Shown: positions 16,078 to 23,675, counted from the first letter of the stretch. The stretch: DNA of 24,236 nucleotides from Desulfobulbus sp. (GCA_030600525.1 JAUVLX010000013.1:1-24236); one strand, 5' to 3'. Notes: generated from the letters alone by a model not told the origin. A program made the numbers and translations.

Positions 16078-16506
16078 TTACTCTGCCAGTTCTTCGAGAT
16101 GCTGGGCGTATACTTCAGGAGAGTATTTTTCAAGACAATCCATACAGATGCCGTCTACAAACTGTGACTTGCAATATTGGTTGGCACCTTTTTTTAAAAT
16201 ATTCCAAAATTCATCGTCATCATATATCCTGTGACAGGAAGCACAAACAGGGATCACGTTAGCTATTCTGTTAATTTTAAGGAGGATTCTTCGGTTATAG
16301 GCAATAGTCATGACTCCGACACAGAGAATGAGCAAACTTTCAAAGATCGCCTCGTGCCAATTGACAGGTGTTGGGTTGGCATTAAATACAAGAAAGGGTA
16401 TGTCAAACAGTTCATCTAGCCAGATAACGGCGATTACCAGAGAAATAGTGAGACATTCAAAAAAAAATACTTTACGGGTAACGGTGCACACATTCTTTGT
16501 TTTCAA
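16078..16506 (-). CDS. Two-helix membrane protein with C-terminal zinc-ribbon-like module
   Basis: I do not recognise a named family. The 142-residue protein has two hydrophobic segments (about 13-30 and 54-70), a short amphipathic stretch RRILLKINRIANVIPV, and then a cytoplasmic cysteine module: C88-x2-C91 in PVCASCHRIYDDDEFW and C121-x2-C124 in DGICMDCLEKYSPEVY. From memory, this 'CASC...IRDD..W...GICP.C...YPE' pattern is common as the C-terminal piece of PAS and receiver proteins in Desulfobacterota; here it stands alone on a membrane anchor. A metal-binding role is inferred from the four cysteines. The start is TTG at 16506, chosen because GGGGGAG lies about 8 bases upstream. No partner is evident nearby. 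Confidence 0.75.
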   Translation of the reverse strand: MKTKNVCTVTRKVFFFECLTISLVIAVIWLDELFDIPFLVFNANPTPVNWHEAIFESLLILCVGVMTIAYNRRILLKINRIANVIPVCASCHRIYDDDEFWNILKKGANQYCKSQFVDGICMDCLEKYSPEVYAQHLEELAE

Positions 16507-16679
16507 TTTATGGTCTCCCCCACTGTATTGCTTTTGATAGCTTGTGAGATGTCCTGAACAGGTTTCTTCTTATCCTGCTTCCATATTATACGGTATCATT
16601 GCATGATCTCTCTATCAAGGGGATTTCACACTAAAATTGAGGCTGAATATTAAACACTTTGTACTGAACAGCCTAATTC

Positions 16680-18266
16680 TTATTGAGACGTCTGCTCCTC
16701 GGTGGCACGGATGTCATCGTTATTTTGTGGTTGCCATCGCAACCCACCTTTGAAACCATAGCCACGAAAGAGATAGATTTCCTGCACGTTTTGGATACCG
16801 AACCAAGGTGATTTTCTGGTAATTACTATTTCTTCTACCGGATCCGAATGTTCAAACAAGGTCGCAACCCTAGCTTCCATTCCGGGGTAGGTGAATATAC
16901 CCACGGCGTCCTGGCCGACAACCATGCTGTCATCAAACCAAAAATCATAGACATTGGGGCGTGCCCATTTGTTGATGGAAAGAGTTTTTGGTTGACCAGG
17001 AGTATAAAAAGCCAGTTCACTGGCATATTGGTAACGTAACCCAAAAATAAAAGTAGCTTCTGGATCGGGCATCTGTAAAACTGCAGTGTTAATTTTTTTC
17101 CCAAGCATGTCCCAGCCTGCTGTTTCCCTTGCTGTTCTGTCCAGATCAACAGGGAGCGGGAGAAGGGGATAGACGACTTGAACCATCACTGGTAAGGAGA
17201 TAATCGCAGCCACTCCAAGAGTTGCTTTCCACATCGAATTTATTTGTTCAAATCTGGTTTTCCAGGGGGCATATGCCGCAGCAATGAAAATTATGCCGGT
17301 CGTATAAACAGGTGCCGGCCAATTTCCATAGATGCGTACATGGAATGCGAGAAGAAGAAAAATCAAAAAGCCAGGCAAAGACATCCACAGCAGATACGAA
17401 ACTTTATGCCCCGGAAATTGTGTACGCGAAGACGGAAGTACCCAGAAGCGTAACAGCAGTAGAAAACAAACCGGCGTCACCAGCAACAGCTGGGAGCCAA
17501 AAAAATCTCCAATATATGCAAGAGTAACCAACTCACGGTTGTCTACGCCTCCCTGAAAGAGCACATGCCGAAATGTTACCCACTCATGTTGGCTGTTCCA
17601 TATAAGCACAGGCGAAAAGATAAAAATACTTAACAGCAGTCCTATCCATGGCCAAATAGAACGAAGACAGGTCCTATATTCCCGGGTAACAAGTATACAG
17701 AGAAAGAGAGATGCAGGAAAAAGCACCATCGTGTATTTTGACAAAAGTCCGAGACCAAACCATATACCGGTAAGGAGCCACGGTGGGGCGCTGCGATCAT
17801 TAACTGCCCTATAACCATGATAGCATGCTGCAGCCCAGCAAGGCAGCAAGAGCCCATCCGGTGTAGCGATTAAGGCGGAACCGTTAATGAGTAATATAAG
17901 CTGGACTAAAATTGCTGTGTGAAGAGCGCACCGCCAAGAAAAAAGACGCGCTGCTAGGAGACACGTATACCAAGAAAAAATGGCACACCCCACTACAGTT
18001 GGCAAACGTACTGCAAGTTCGGTTTGTCCGAAAAGTTGGGTTGCGAGCCAGATTGTCCAGGCAATCATCGGGGGATGGTCATGATAACCAAGGGCAAGGT
18101 ATCTGGTCCATTGCCAATAGTTGGCTTCATCAGGGACAAGTAGAAACTGAGAACTGATAAAAAGGCGAATTGCAAGGGCTGTCACGATGACGAGTCCGGT
18201 CGACACCTTATAATTACGGCCTGTAGTTTTCATAACAGAGTACTTTAATTTGAATGGGTTGCGCAT
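16680..18266 (-). CDS. GT39/ArnT-like membrane glycosyltransferase
   Basis: A 528-residue polytopic inner-membrane protein of the dolichyl-phosphate-mannose-protein mannosyltransferase/ArnT superfamily, which transfers a sugar from a polyprenyl-phosphate donor to a lipid, glycan or protein on the periplasmic side. The diagnostic first periplasmic loop is clear: acidic D46-E47 in VPDEANYWQW and YHDHPPMIAW (61-70). About ten or more hydrophobic helices follow, then a soluble C-terminal tail of about 150 residues. The acceptor and donor cannot be told from sequence, and no lipid A or polyprenyl-sugar gene is adjacent. ATG 18266 was used; ATG 18233 is an alternative and neither has a good ribosome-binding sequence. 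Confidence 0.9.
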   Translation of the reverse strand: MRNPFKLKYSVMKTTGRNYKVSTGLVIVTALAIRLFISSQFLLVPDEANYWQWTRYLALGYHDHPPMIAWTIWLATQLFGQTELAVRLPTVVGCAIFSWYTCLLAARLFSWRCALHTAILVQLILLINGSALIATPDGLLLPCWAAACYHGYRAVNDRSAPPWLLTGIWFGLGLLSKYTMVLFPASLFLCILVTREYRTCLRSIWPWIGLLLSIFIFSPVLIWNSQHEWVTFRHVLFQGGVDNRELVTLAYIGDFFGSQLLLVTPVCFLLLLRFWVLPSSRTQFPGHKVSYLLWMSLPGFLIFLLLAFHVRIYGNWPAPVYTTGIIFIAAAYAPWKTRFEQINSMWKATLGVAAIISLPVMVQVVYPLLPLPVDLDRTARETAGWDMLGKKINTAVLQMPDPEATFIFGLRYQYASELAFYTPGQPKTLSINKWARPNVYDFWFDDSMVVGQDAVGIFTYPGMEARVATLFEHSDPVEEIVITRKSPWFGIQNVQEIYLFRGYGFKGGLRWQPQNNDDIRATEEQTSQ

Positions 18267-18468
18267 TGTCTTGGAGATTCCAGCTCTTCACTTGGCAAGA
18301 GAGTCATTGCTGAGAGTCTCCAAGAGGACTATATAGATTTTTATAACCAGACAATAAACTGGTTGCCGCTAACTTGATATATTTCAACCCATTTGAGTAG
18401 TTATAAATTTTATTTATTGTAACTATTCGGCGAATAACAAATAACCTCGCCTTAACCTCGATCTGTAA
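18267..18468. other. Gene-free A/T-rich stretch upstream of the GT39 gene
   Basis: Together with the palindrome to its right this makes a 345-base gap. It holds a small hairpin (AACCAG/CTGGTT around 18345-18364) and a 13-base palindrome TATTCG-G-CGAATA (18424-18436). The GT39 promoter should lie here, but I see no convincing -35/-10 pair. Confidence 0.5.
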
Positions 18469-18568
18469 CTGTTCAGCAGTGCTCCAGATGCGTACAAGCA
18501 GACAGGATAACTATAGCAATGCTATGTTTTCCTGTCTGATCGCGCGCAGATAGGGTGCTGCTGAATAG
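18469..18568. repeat. Hundred-base compound palindrome abutting the IS110 right end
   Basis: The outer arms CTGTTCAGCAGTGCTCC (18469-18485) and GGGTGCTGCTGAATAG (18553-18568) pair over about 15 positions, including G-T pairs. The inner arms CAGACAGGA (18499-18507) and TCCTGTCTG (18530-18538) pair perfectly, and between them ATAGC-AAT-GCTAT (18513-18525) closes the tip. The last two bases of the outer arm are the core dinucleotide of the insertion sequence. Without the element, this palindrome would begin 13 bases after the tenA stop, so it may be the original tenA terminator or an extragenic palindromic repeat used as a target. Confidence 0.75.
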
Positions 18569-18611
18569 CAACTATGTCGAAAAGCAACTAAAAAAAGAAG
18601 CTTTTCCGAGT

Positions 18612-19586
18612 TTATTTAACCCCATAGTTTTCTTGCCACGGTGTATCATTTTTCGCCATGGCATTTAAAATACGTAATAATTTCTTGATGCAAGCAATCA
18701 TTGCTACATTATGGTGCTTTCCTCTTGTAGTTAATCTCTCGTAAAATTCTCTAATCACAGGATTATGTTTGATAGCTGAAAGAGTGCCCATATACAGAAG
18801 ACCTCGCAACATTTTCCGGCCTCCTTTAATTTTATTTTTACCTTTATGGTTACCACTCTCTTTACAATACGGTGCTACACCAACCAGGGCTGCGATCTTG
18901 CTATGGCTACACTTTCCAAGCTCTGGCAGATAAGTTACTAAGGCGTTGGAGCACACCTTGCCTATGCCTTTTACTTGCTTGTATTTTTCGGATTGCTCGG
19001 ATAATTGACAATGGTCGCTCAGCTTTTCTAGCTTGCTCTCAGTCGTTTTCAGTTCTTTTTCTAAGCAACGGATCATTTTTGCTATCGATTTTTGAATATC
19101 TTTATCTGTTGTTTTATCGATACGGTTTTTTTCGGTAGTGATTAATTTAACAAGTTGGCGACTACGATTAAGCCATAGTTCAAGTTGCCTGAATTCATCA
19201 CTTTTTGCGATTAAGACTGTAAGCTTTCCTTTAGGGTACAGATCCTCTCCAAAACTTTTAATCACATAGCTATCAATGGGGTCATTCTTTGCCAAAAAGC
19301 CCATTGCTTCAGCATATCTACGAACTTTTAATGCATTGGCCAAAACAACACTGTATGATTTCTTTTGAAGATAAACTATTACATCTTTTTCGTAACCACC
19401 AGTAGGTTCTAAGACAACAATGCTCTCTTCTGGGGGTGGCAAAACATTCAGTAACTTACTGAATCCACAGATAGAGTTAGAGAAAGAAGCTTTCTTGTTG
19501 TGGATGCCTAAACAAATATCAATCTTGTTTTTAGCAATGTCAATTCCAACAAAGCCCATATTTCTTTTTTCGGAAGACTGTGTCAT
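18612..19586 (-). CDS. IS110-family transposase (RuvC-like DEDD recombinase)
   Basis: The recombinase of the insertion sequence. The N-terminal RuvC-like domain has D16 in VGIDIAKNKID, E60 in VVLEPTGGYE, and D102/D105 in KNDPID, the DEDD set of IS110 enzymes. A coiled-coil linker with many charged residues covers about 150-200. The C-terminal Tnp domain has KGIGKVCSNALVTYLPELG, then ALVGVAPYCKESGNHKG with candidate catalytic serine S244, and GGRKMLRGLLYMGTLSAI. It appears complete and undamaged (324 residues). I start at ATG 19586, with AAAGG 9 bases upstream. The frame continues 31 codons upstream to 19679, but that stretch overlaps the third hairpin of the RNA region and is not conserved protein sequence. 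Confidence 0.95.
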   Translation of the reverse strand: MTQSSEKRNMGFVGIDIAKNKIDICLGIHNKKASFSNSICGFSKLLNVLPPPEESIVVLEPTGGYEKDVIVYLQKKSYSVVLANALKVRRYAEAMGFLAKNDPIDSYVIKSFGEDLYPKGKLTVLIAKSDEFRQLELWLNRSRQLVKLITTEKNRIDKTTDKDIQKSIAKMIRCLEKELKTTESKLEKLSDHCQLSEQSEKYKQVKGIGKVCSNALVTYLPELGKCSHSKIAALVGVAPYCKESGNHKGKNKIKGGRKMLRGLLYMGTLSAIKHNPVIREFYERLTTRGKHHNVAMIACIKKLLRILNAMAKNDTPWQENYGVK

Positions 19587-19624
19587 AATTATTAACCTTT
19601 GTAGTAGAAGTGGGTTTGTTATCT

Positions 19625-19800
19625 TTTGGAAGTCATACTTGTATTCGGAATCACTGGATACTTTCAGTGTTCTAAGCAACTATTCGACTTTGTAAAAGGT
19701 GCAGTGTGTCGGTCATGCTATTCAACGATCTCTAATGGATCTTGTTACGACCGACCTAACACACTGCTTCTTACCCAGAGTGGCAACCCTGGGTAAGAAA
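19625..19800 (-). ncRNA. Candidate IS110 bridge RNA (seekRNA)
   Basis: In RNA order (minus strand), three hairpins precede the recombinase. SL1 is TTCTTACCCAG/CTGGGTAAGAA (19768-19799, 11 perfect pairs). SL2 has outer stem GCAGTGTGT/ACACACTGC (19701-19709 with 19759-19767), a bulge, an inner stem CGGTC/GACCG, and a large loop. SL3 spans 19630-19690 with AAGTC/GACTT and CACTG/CAGTG stems. This matches the known layout: a 5' hairpin, a target-binding loop, then a donor-binding loop. SL3 contains AUAGUUGCU, identical to the right end plus core, and AUACAAG, complementary to the left end plus core. SL2 contains UGAAUAGCA, complementary to the right flank across the core. A left target guide is not obvious. 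RNA ends are estimates. Confidence 0.72.
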
Positions 19801-19918
19801 AACAAACTTCATTGTTTTCCCAATAAGAAGATTAATAAACTTCAAAATTACAGTCATTCATAGATGATTTATTTAATCGCTTTGTTCATTAAATCATCAT
19901 ACAAGCTACAAAACAATT

Positions 19919-20578
19919 TTACCGCGCCTGCCATGCCTGCTCCCAAAAATCGATCTCACACTGCATGCTGGCAACATAGGCATTCAGGGCTTCCACCTGT
20001 TCCGGGACATCAGTTTCCAGTGCATAACGGTTGAGGCACTCGATCCATTGTGTTGCCATCTCCTGCACCGCCGCATCCGCATACAGATCCAACCAAAGGC
20101 GGAAGGGGTGTTCAGGGCTTTTGGTTTCGGGCCGCATGTCCACCCGCCTTCCCACCTCGGCATATAAAACGGTACAGGGAGTTGCTGCGGCAAGCGCCAC
20201 CAATAGGGAGGGGTGTCTGACCGCGCTGCTTTCCTGACGAATATAAGCCTGGGTCGCAGATCCCGGAGTCTCAGCAACCCAAGTCAACCCCAGTTTGCCT
20301 AAAAGTTGCTCCTGAATCCCCAACTCTGCCTCTTCCGAGAGCAGAGCGGAATCAATAAACATTTTTTTATCGGCATCGGTGGATACGCGCTCAGCCAGGG
20401 TGCGGCACACCTTGACATAATTCTGCAGATACAGGCCGTCCTGAATCAGATAATGCCGTATCTGGGGGAGAATCAGGTTACCGACAGCCAACCCTTCAAC
20501 AAACGGGTGCGTTGCAGCCAACTCCCACTCCGCCGCGCAGGCTGCCAGACAGCGCTGATAAAAAGAAGAGGTGTTCAT
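19919..20578 (-). CDS. tenA: TenA-family thiaminase II / aminopyrimidine aminohydrolase
   Basis: TenA hydrolyses the aminopyrimidine fragment of degraded thiamin so that it can be reused for thiamin synthesis. The 219-residue protein has the family's all-helical pattern, with LIQDGLYLQNY (D47) near the N-terminus, the active-site cysteine C135 in AAATPCTVLYAEVG, and a C-terminal glutamate in FWEQAW (E213). I start at ATG 20578, preceded by GGAG; the frame reaches back to 20632 but that overlaps the end of the methyltransferase gene. It lies 35 bases after that gene, probably in one transcript. No other thiamin gene and no TPP riboswitch is visible nearby. By eye its GC content is higher than that of the neighbouring insertion sequence. 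Confidence 0.88.
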   Translation of the reverse strand: MNTSSFYQRCLAACAAEWELAATHPFVEGLAVGNLILPQIRHYLIQDGLYLQNYVKVCRTLAERVSTDADKKMFIDSALLSEEAELGIQEQLLGKLGLTWVAETPGSATQAYIRQESSAVRHPSLLVALAAATPCTVLYAEVGRRVDMRPETKSPEHPFRLWLDLYADAAVQEMATQWIECLNRYALETDVPEQVEALNAYVASMQCEIDFWEQAWQAR

Positions 20579-20613
20579 AACACTTGACTCCTCTCCTTTT
20601 CTCTGTGCTGATT

Positions 20614-21315
20614 TCAAGGCTTGACTGCACATACTGCCACATAATCTCCAGAGTCATATCCTGGGACGGGATCCTGCGGTGTTGTATCAGAAAAACAGGG
20701 ATGACGTGTAAGCGTCTGTGCATAGAAAAGATCTGTAAATCCAGCTTTTACCGCTGCATCAATTTTATCCTGAGTCGGCCGCCAGTTGGCCCCACCTGCT
20801 AATTCAACCGGATAAGGATCACGAGGAAGCACCCCACGCAAGCGCTCATCATCCCAGGTACCATAAGCACCACCGAGACGATACAGAATTCCATAGGAGC
20901 TTTCAGCCGGTACATCGATAAGCAACACCCGTCCGCCTGGCTTGAGAATACGATACGCTTCTGTTACTGCCGCATCCAGGTCTGCAATATATCCAGGTGA
21001 ACCATTAAACATCACCGTATCATATATTCCATCCCCAACCGGCATCTGCTCTGCACCTGCCTCGGTCACGGTCATACCACGCTTGCGGGCGATCTCCCCC
21101 ATTGGTGCGGAAGGCTCCACCCCTTCTGTTATCGAAACACCATATTCTGACTGCAAAAGCTGTTCAAACAATCCTGTGCCGCAACCAACACTCAGGGTTC
21201 TTCCCGGAGAAGTTCCCAACACATGCGCAACCAGCCGCAGCTCTGATTCAAGAATAGCCTGATTTTTCTGAAACCAGGCATCATACGCATCCGAATAATC
21301 ATCAAATGTAATCAT
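20614..21315 (-). CDS. Class I SAM-dependent methyltransferase, substrate unknown
   Basis: A 233-residue soluble methyltransferase with the SAM-binding glycine loop LSVGCGTGLFE (motif I, about 41-51), an acidic residue at the end of the next strand (GVEPSAP) and a motif IV-VI region VMFNGSPGY and RILKPGGRVLLIDVP. It belongs to the broad Methyltransf_11/25 type, which acts on small molecules, lipids or cofactors; the sequence does not tell which. The start ATG has an excellent GGAAGGAG upstream. It precedes tenA by 35 bases and follows tcdA after 149 bases, so co-transcription with tenA is likely, and a role near pyrimidine or thiamin salvage is a guess from that position only. Confidence 0.85.
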   Translation of the reverse strand: MITFDDYSDAYDAWFQKNQAILESELRLVAHVLGTSPGRTLSVGCGTGLFEQLLQSEYGVSITEGVEPSAPMGEIARKRGMTVTEAGAEQMPVGDGIYDTVMFNGSPGYIADLDAAVTEAYRILKPGGRVLLIDVPAESSYGILYRLGGAYGTWDDERLRGVLPRDPYPVELAGGANWRPTQDKIDAAVKAGFTDLFYAQTLTRHPCFSDTTPQDPVPGYDSGDYVAVCAVKP

Positions 21316-21464
21316 TTACCAACTCCTTCCAATCCAAAGCAAAAAATAAATCGCAAATTACAATTGCAATACAGAAATATGCATCGATATAAAACAAAGA
21401 AACTGCACTGAGAAAAACAGGCATTTCCGTGAAAAAAGCTTCTACAGAAGAAAAGCTGAAGAGC

Positions 21465-22229
21465 TTATCTGTCCTCCTCTTCGCCCCCTCCCGACAAATG
21501 TAAAATCGCTTCATTGGCTAAAATCAAACCAAAGATACCGGTCAAAGTCGGCAGACTACCAAGGATGACACGTTTGCGTCCACGGTTTTCATACTTATTT
21601 GCAGGTGGCACGCTTGGATCAGACACAGGTAAAGTGTAGGTGAAATTAACCTTTTCAGTTGAAAATACGCAGCGGATGCCAGTCTCTATCCCAATTCGTC
21701 TCAGCCTTTTACGTACCCTTTTCGCAAGTGGGCACCCACGGCTTTCTGCAATATCTCCCACAGCAATTTTTCCAGTGTCAGTTCGCAAAGCGGCACCCAT
21801 TGAAGACAGAAGAGGGATCCCCCTGTTATATACCTCTGCCAGCAATTGTATTTTGGGATTGAGACTGTCAATTGCATCAATGACAAGATCCGGAGTAGGA
21901 TCCAGGATGGTGCTCAGCGTTTCCTGATCTGCAAACACCTCATGTGCTTCTACCCGGCAATTGGGATTAATGGCACGTACCCTTGCTTCAGCGACTTTGG
22001 CCTTGGGCTGATACAGTGTTGATTCCAGAGCAAGAATTTGTCGATTGATATTGCTGGGCTGAATAGTATCAAAATCAAAAAGACGCAGGCTACCGACACC
22101 TGCCCTGGCTAGTCCCTCTACAGCATAGCCGCCAACAGCACCAAGACCAATCACAACCACCCTGCTTGACTGCAGTCTTCTGAATCCACTATCTCCGAGA
22201 AGCTGCTGTGTGCGTAAAAACCTTTCCAT
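21465..22229 (-). CDS. tcdA: tRNA threonylcarbamoyladenosine dehydratase
   Basis: An E1-like (ThiF/MoeB fold) ATP-dependent enzyme that cyclises the t6A base at position 37 of ANN-decoding tRNAs to ct6A. It shows the dinucleotide loop GLGAVGG (28-34), NRQ (62-64), DAIDS (118-122) and the TcdA-specific stretch CPLAKRVRKRLRRIGIETGI followed by CVFSTE. These set it apart from ThiF and MoeB, as does the lack of their CxxC zinc pairs. At 254 residues it has normal length; the last residues are acidic (GGGEEEDR). Its ATG at 22229 lies 41 bases inside the end of the TatD-type gene, and the two frames are likely translationally coupled. Confidence 0.92.
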   Translation of the reverse strand: MERFLRTQQLLGDSGFRRLQSSRVVVIGLGAVGGYAVEGLARAGVGSLRLFDFDTIQPSNINRQILALESTLYQPKAKVAEARVRAINPNCRVEAHEVFADQETLSTILDPTPDLVIDAIDSLNPKIQLLAEVYNRGIPLLSSMGAALRTDTGKIAVGDIAESRGCPLAKRVRKRLRRIGIETGIRCVFSTEKVNFTYTLPVSDPSVPPANKYENRGRKRVILGSLPTLTGIFGLILANEAILHLSGGGEEEDR

Positions 22230-23022
22230 TTTCCCAGACAGATACCTTTAAATCTTCTACGTTTATCTTTTTTAATTGCGCAACCTTGTGATACAGGTCC
22301 GCTATCCACATCGGTTCATTATATGATCGCCCTCCCCTCTCCATCCATCCAGCCACCAGCTGATCAGGGGCATCGGTCTCAAGCAGTATTCTTTCCACCG
22401 GCGTCTCGACCAGCACCTTTTTCAGCCTGGCCTCAGTTCTACCGAGCAGACGTGTGGAAAAGGAAATGTAGGCACCGGCCTTAACCAATCTCCACATAGT
22501 CTCTACAGAACCAGAGTAGGAATGAAGCATAACAGGAGGTGCATCTGGCCCGGCAAACTCCTGCTCTACTGTGTCGACCACTGCCCCCCAGCTCCTCACA
22601 CAGTGAACGACCAGCGGACGATGGTATCGAAGAGCAAGTTGAACCTGGGCCTTGAACAGTGCAACCTGGTGAATAGAATCAACCGGGCAACGTTTATCAA
22701 GCCCAATTTCTCCCACGCCACAGCTATGCTGCTCAAGTATCATGCAAAAACGATCTTTCCAGCCCTCTGTTGCCAAATCTGCATACCAAGGGTGGATACC
22801 GATAAAGGGTATAACTCCAGGTATGGTCTGAGCAAGCTCAACCACCCTTGTCCAATCATTTTCCGAGGTGGCATTACAAAAAAACTGTTCTACTCCTTTT
22901 TGTCTGGCTCTGGCAATCACCAATGGCAATTGTGCCCGAAGACGTTGATCCTGCAGATGCAGGTGGGCATCAAGATAGCTTGCCACAGTGTTCCTGTTGA
23001 GTCCCTCTGCTAAAGATTTCAT
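22189..23022 (-). CDS. TatD-family metal-dependent hydrolase / DNase
   Basis: An amidohydrolase-fold enzyme of the TatD type, whose characterised members are metal-dependent 3'-5' DNases or deoxyribonucleases involved in DNA quality control. The metal ligands are visible in order: H20 and H22 in YLDAHLHLQD, E105 in GVGEIGLDK, H140 in VVHCVRS, H167 in MLHSYSG and D217 in LLETDAP. Its 277 residues are typical of bacterial TatD proteins. The start ATG at 23022 has only a weak GGAAAA upstream. It overlaps tcdA by 41 bases. The exact substrate is not determined by sequence. Confidence 0.92.
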   Translation of the reverse strand: MKSLAEGLNRNTVASYLDAHLHLQDQRLRAQLPLVIARARQKGVEQFFCNATSENDWTRVVELAQTIPGVIPFIGIHPWYADLATEGWKDRFCMILEQHSCGVGEIGLDKRCPVDSIHQVALFKAQVQLALRYHRPLVVHCVRSWGAVVDTVEQEFAGPDAPPVMLHSYSGSVETMWRLVKAGAYISFSTRLLGRTEARLKKVLVETPVERILLETDAPDQLVAGWMERGGRSYNEPMWIADLYHKVAQLKKINVEDLKVSVWENGKVFTHTAASRR

Positions 23023-23580
23023 GTCGAATGTGTTTTCCGCAATAAAAATACCGTATAACCAGTTACAAGACCGATAGCCCTCTCTGCGGCTGTTGAATAC
23101 CTCTTTTTTCTATAGAGATAAACAAGCTAACAGCTCAGTCAACATCTGATTCATATTAAAACGCGGAATCACGAACACCTGAAAGCTACCAATGAGGAAT
23201 TGGAAAGGTGCAACAACGTCTTAGAACAAGACTGCAAGGAAACGCTCCATCCCATAATCACGGATTCTTTTTGGAACTGCTTGAGTTGGCAGTGCCGGCA
23301 AACACTCACCACTCATCAGTGGACATGACAATAAAAGAAGAATTCCGGTGCTGTCTGACTTACTGGGATTGGAACTGGCAACCATGCCTTTTCTCTCCAC
23401 AATCTCTACTGAGAATGGACAGAAACGGGAGCAAAAACGATAGGCACCTTGAAAAAATATTTTTCAAAGTCCCAGATGATAATGATAAAACAGGAGCGGT
23501 AAGATCACGGATACCCTGACGCAGCACTCTCAGATTCAGCCTATTTTCCCCGTCCTGAAACCGTTTTGCTCGTCCGGAAA
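23023..23580. other. Gene-poor stretch between tatD and the cobalamin riboswitch terminator
   Basis: No convincing gene is present in about 560 bases. On the plus strand a 66-codon open stretch without a start codon (23131-23328) reads like a coiled coil (HLKATNEELERCNNVLEQ), possibly a relic. On the minus strand a 54-codon ORF (23221-23385) starts with ATG and has a GGAG upstream but matches nothing I know. An A/T-rich palindrome TTGAAAAA/TTTTTCAA lies near 23450-23470. This is where a cobalamin-controlled gene would be expected. Confidence 0.5.
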
Positions 23581-23614
23581 TAAAAAAACCGGACCACAAT
23601 AATATGATCCGGGG
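23581..23614 (-). terminator. Intrinsic terminator behind the cobalamin riboswitch
   Basis: On the minus strand CCGGATC (23612-23606) pairs with GGTCCGG (23595-23589), seven pairs including one G-T, with a 10-base loop. It is followed at once by seven Ts (23588-23582). Its place 64 bases after the riboswitch core makes it the likely expression platform that ends transcription when cobalamin binds. Confidence 0.85.
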
Positions 23615-23675
23615 ATGCCCTGAAAGTCCACGTATCGAAAGCGTCTTCACATGCCTAGAAAAGACAACTTCGCAC

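Larger units (their letters stand above)
18567..19905 (-). mobile_element. IS110-family insertion sequence, about 1.34 kb
   Basis: The element is read on the minus strand. It has a left part of about 320 bases upstream of the recombinase, containing a structured RNA region, and a short right end of about 43 bases. There are no terminal inverted repeats or target duplication, as is normal for IS110. I place the ends by guide matches. AGCAACTAT at the right end (18567-18575) is identical to a stretch in the third upstream hairpin (19675-19683), and ATACAAG at the left end (19899-19905) matches the reverse complement of 19638-19644 in the same hairpin. Both matches include a CT core (AG on the plus strand) at 18567-18568 and 19904-19905. 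The predicted empty site on the plus strand is GCTGAAT-AG-CTACAAAA. Confidence 0.8.

Noticed and set aside
18469..18568. Compound palindrome as an integron attC site or as an IS1111-type downstream guide RNA
   Set aside because: The conserved attC ends (GTTRRRY/RYYYAAC) are missing, and the guide matches place the palindrome outside the element, whose RNA lies upstream of the recombinase.
19587..19679. Upstream extension of the transposase frame (31 extra codons)
   Set aside because: It overlaps the third hairpin of the candidate bridge RNA and is not conserved; the ATG at 19586 has its own ribosome-binding sequence.
21316..21464. Possible TPP riboswitch upstream of the methyltransferase-tenA pair
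   Set aside because: I looked for the conserved CTGAGA and ACCCTTTGAACCTGA-like segments on the minus strand and neither is present.
21302..21514. 70-codon minus-strand ORF between tcdA and the methyltransferase
   Set aside because: It overlaps both genes in another frame and has no recognisable domain; the hydrophobic look comes from the A/T-rich gap.
23360..23650. 96-codon minus-strand ORF that begins within the riboswitch expression platform
   Set aside because: It starts upstream of and reads through the intrinsic terminator, has no ribosome-binding sequence and shows no recognisable protein pattern.
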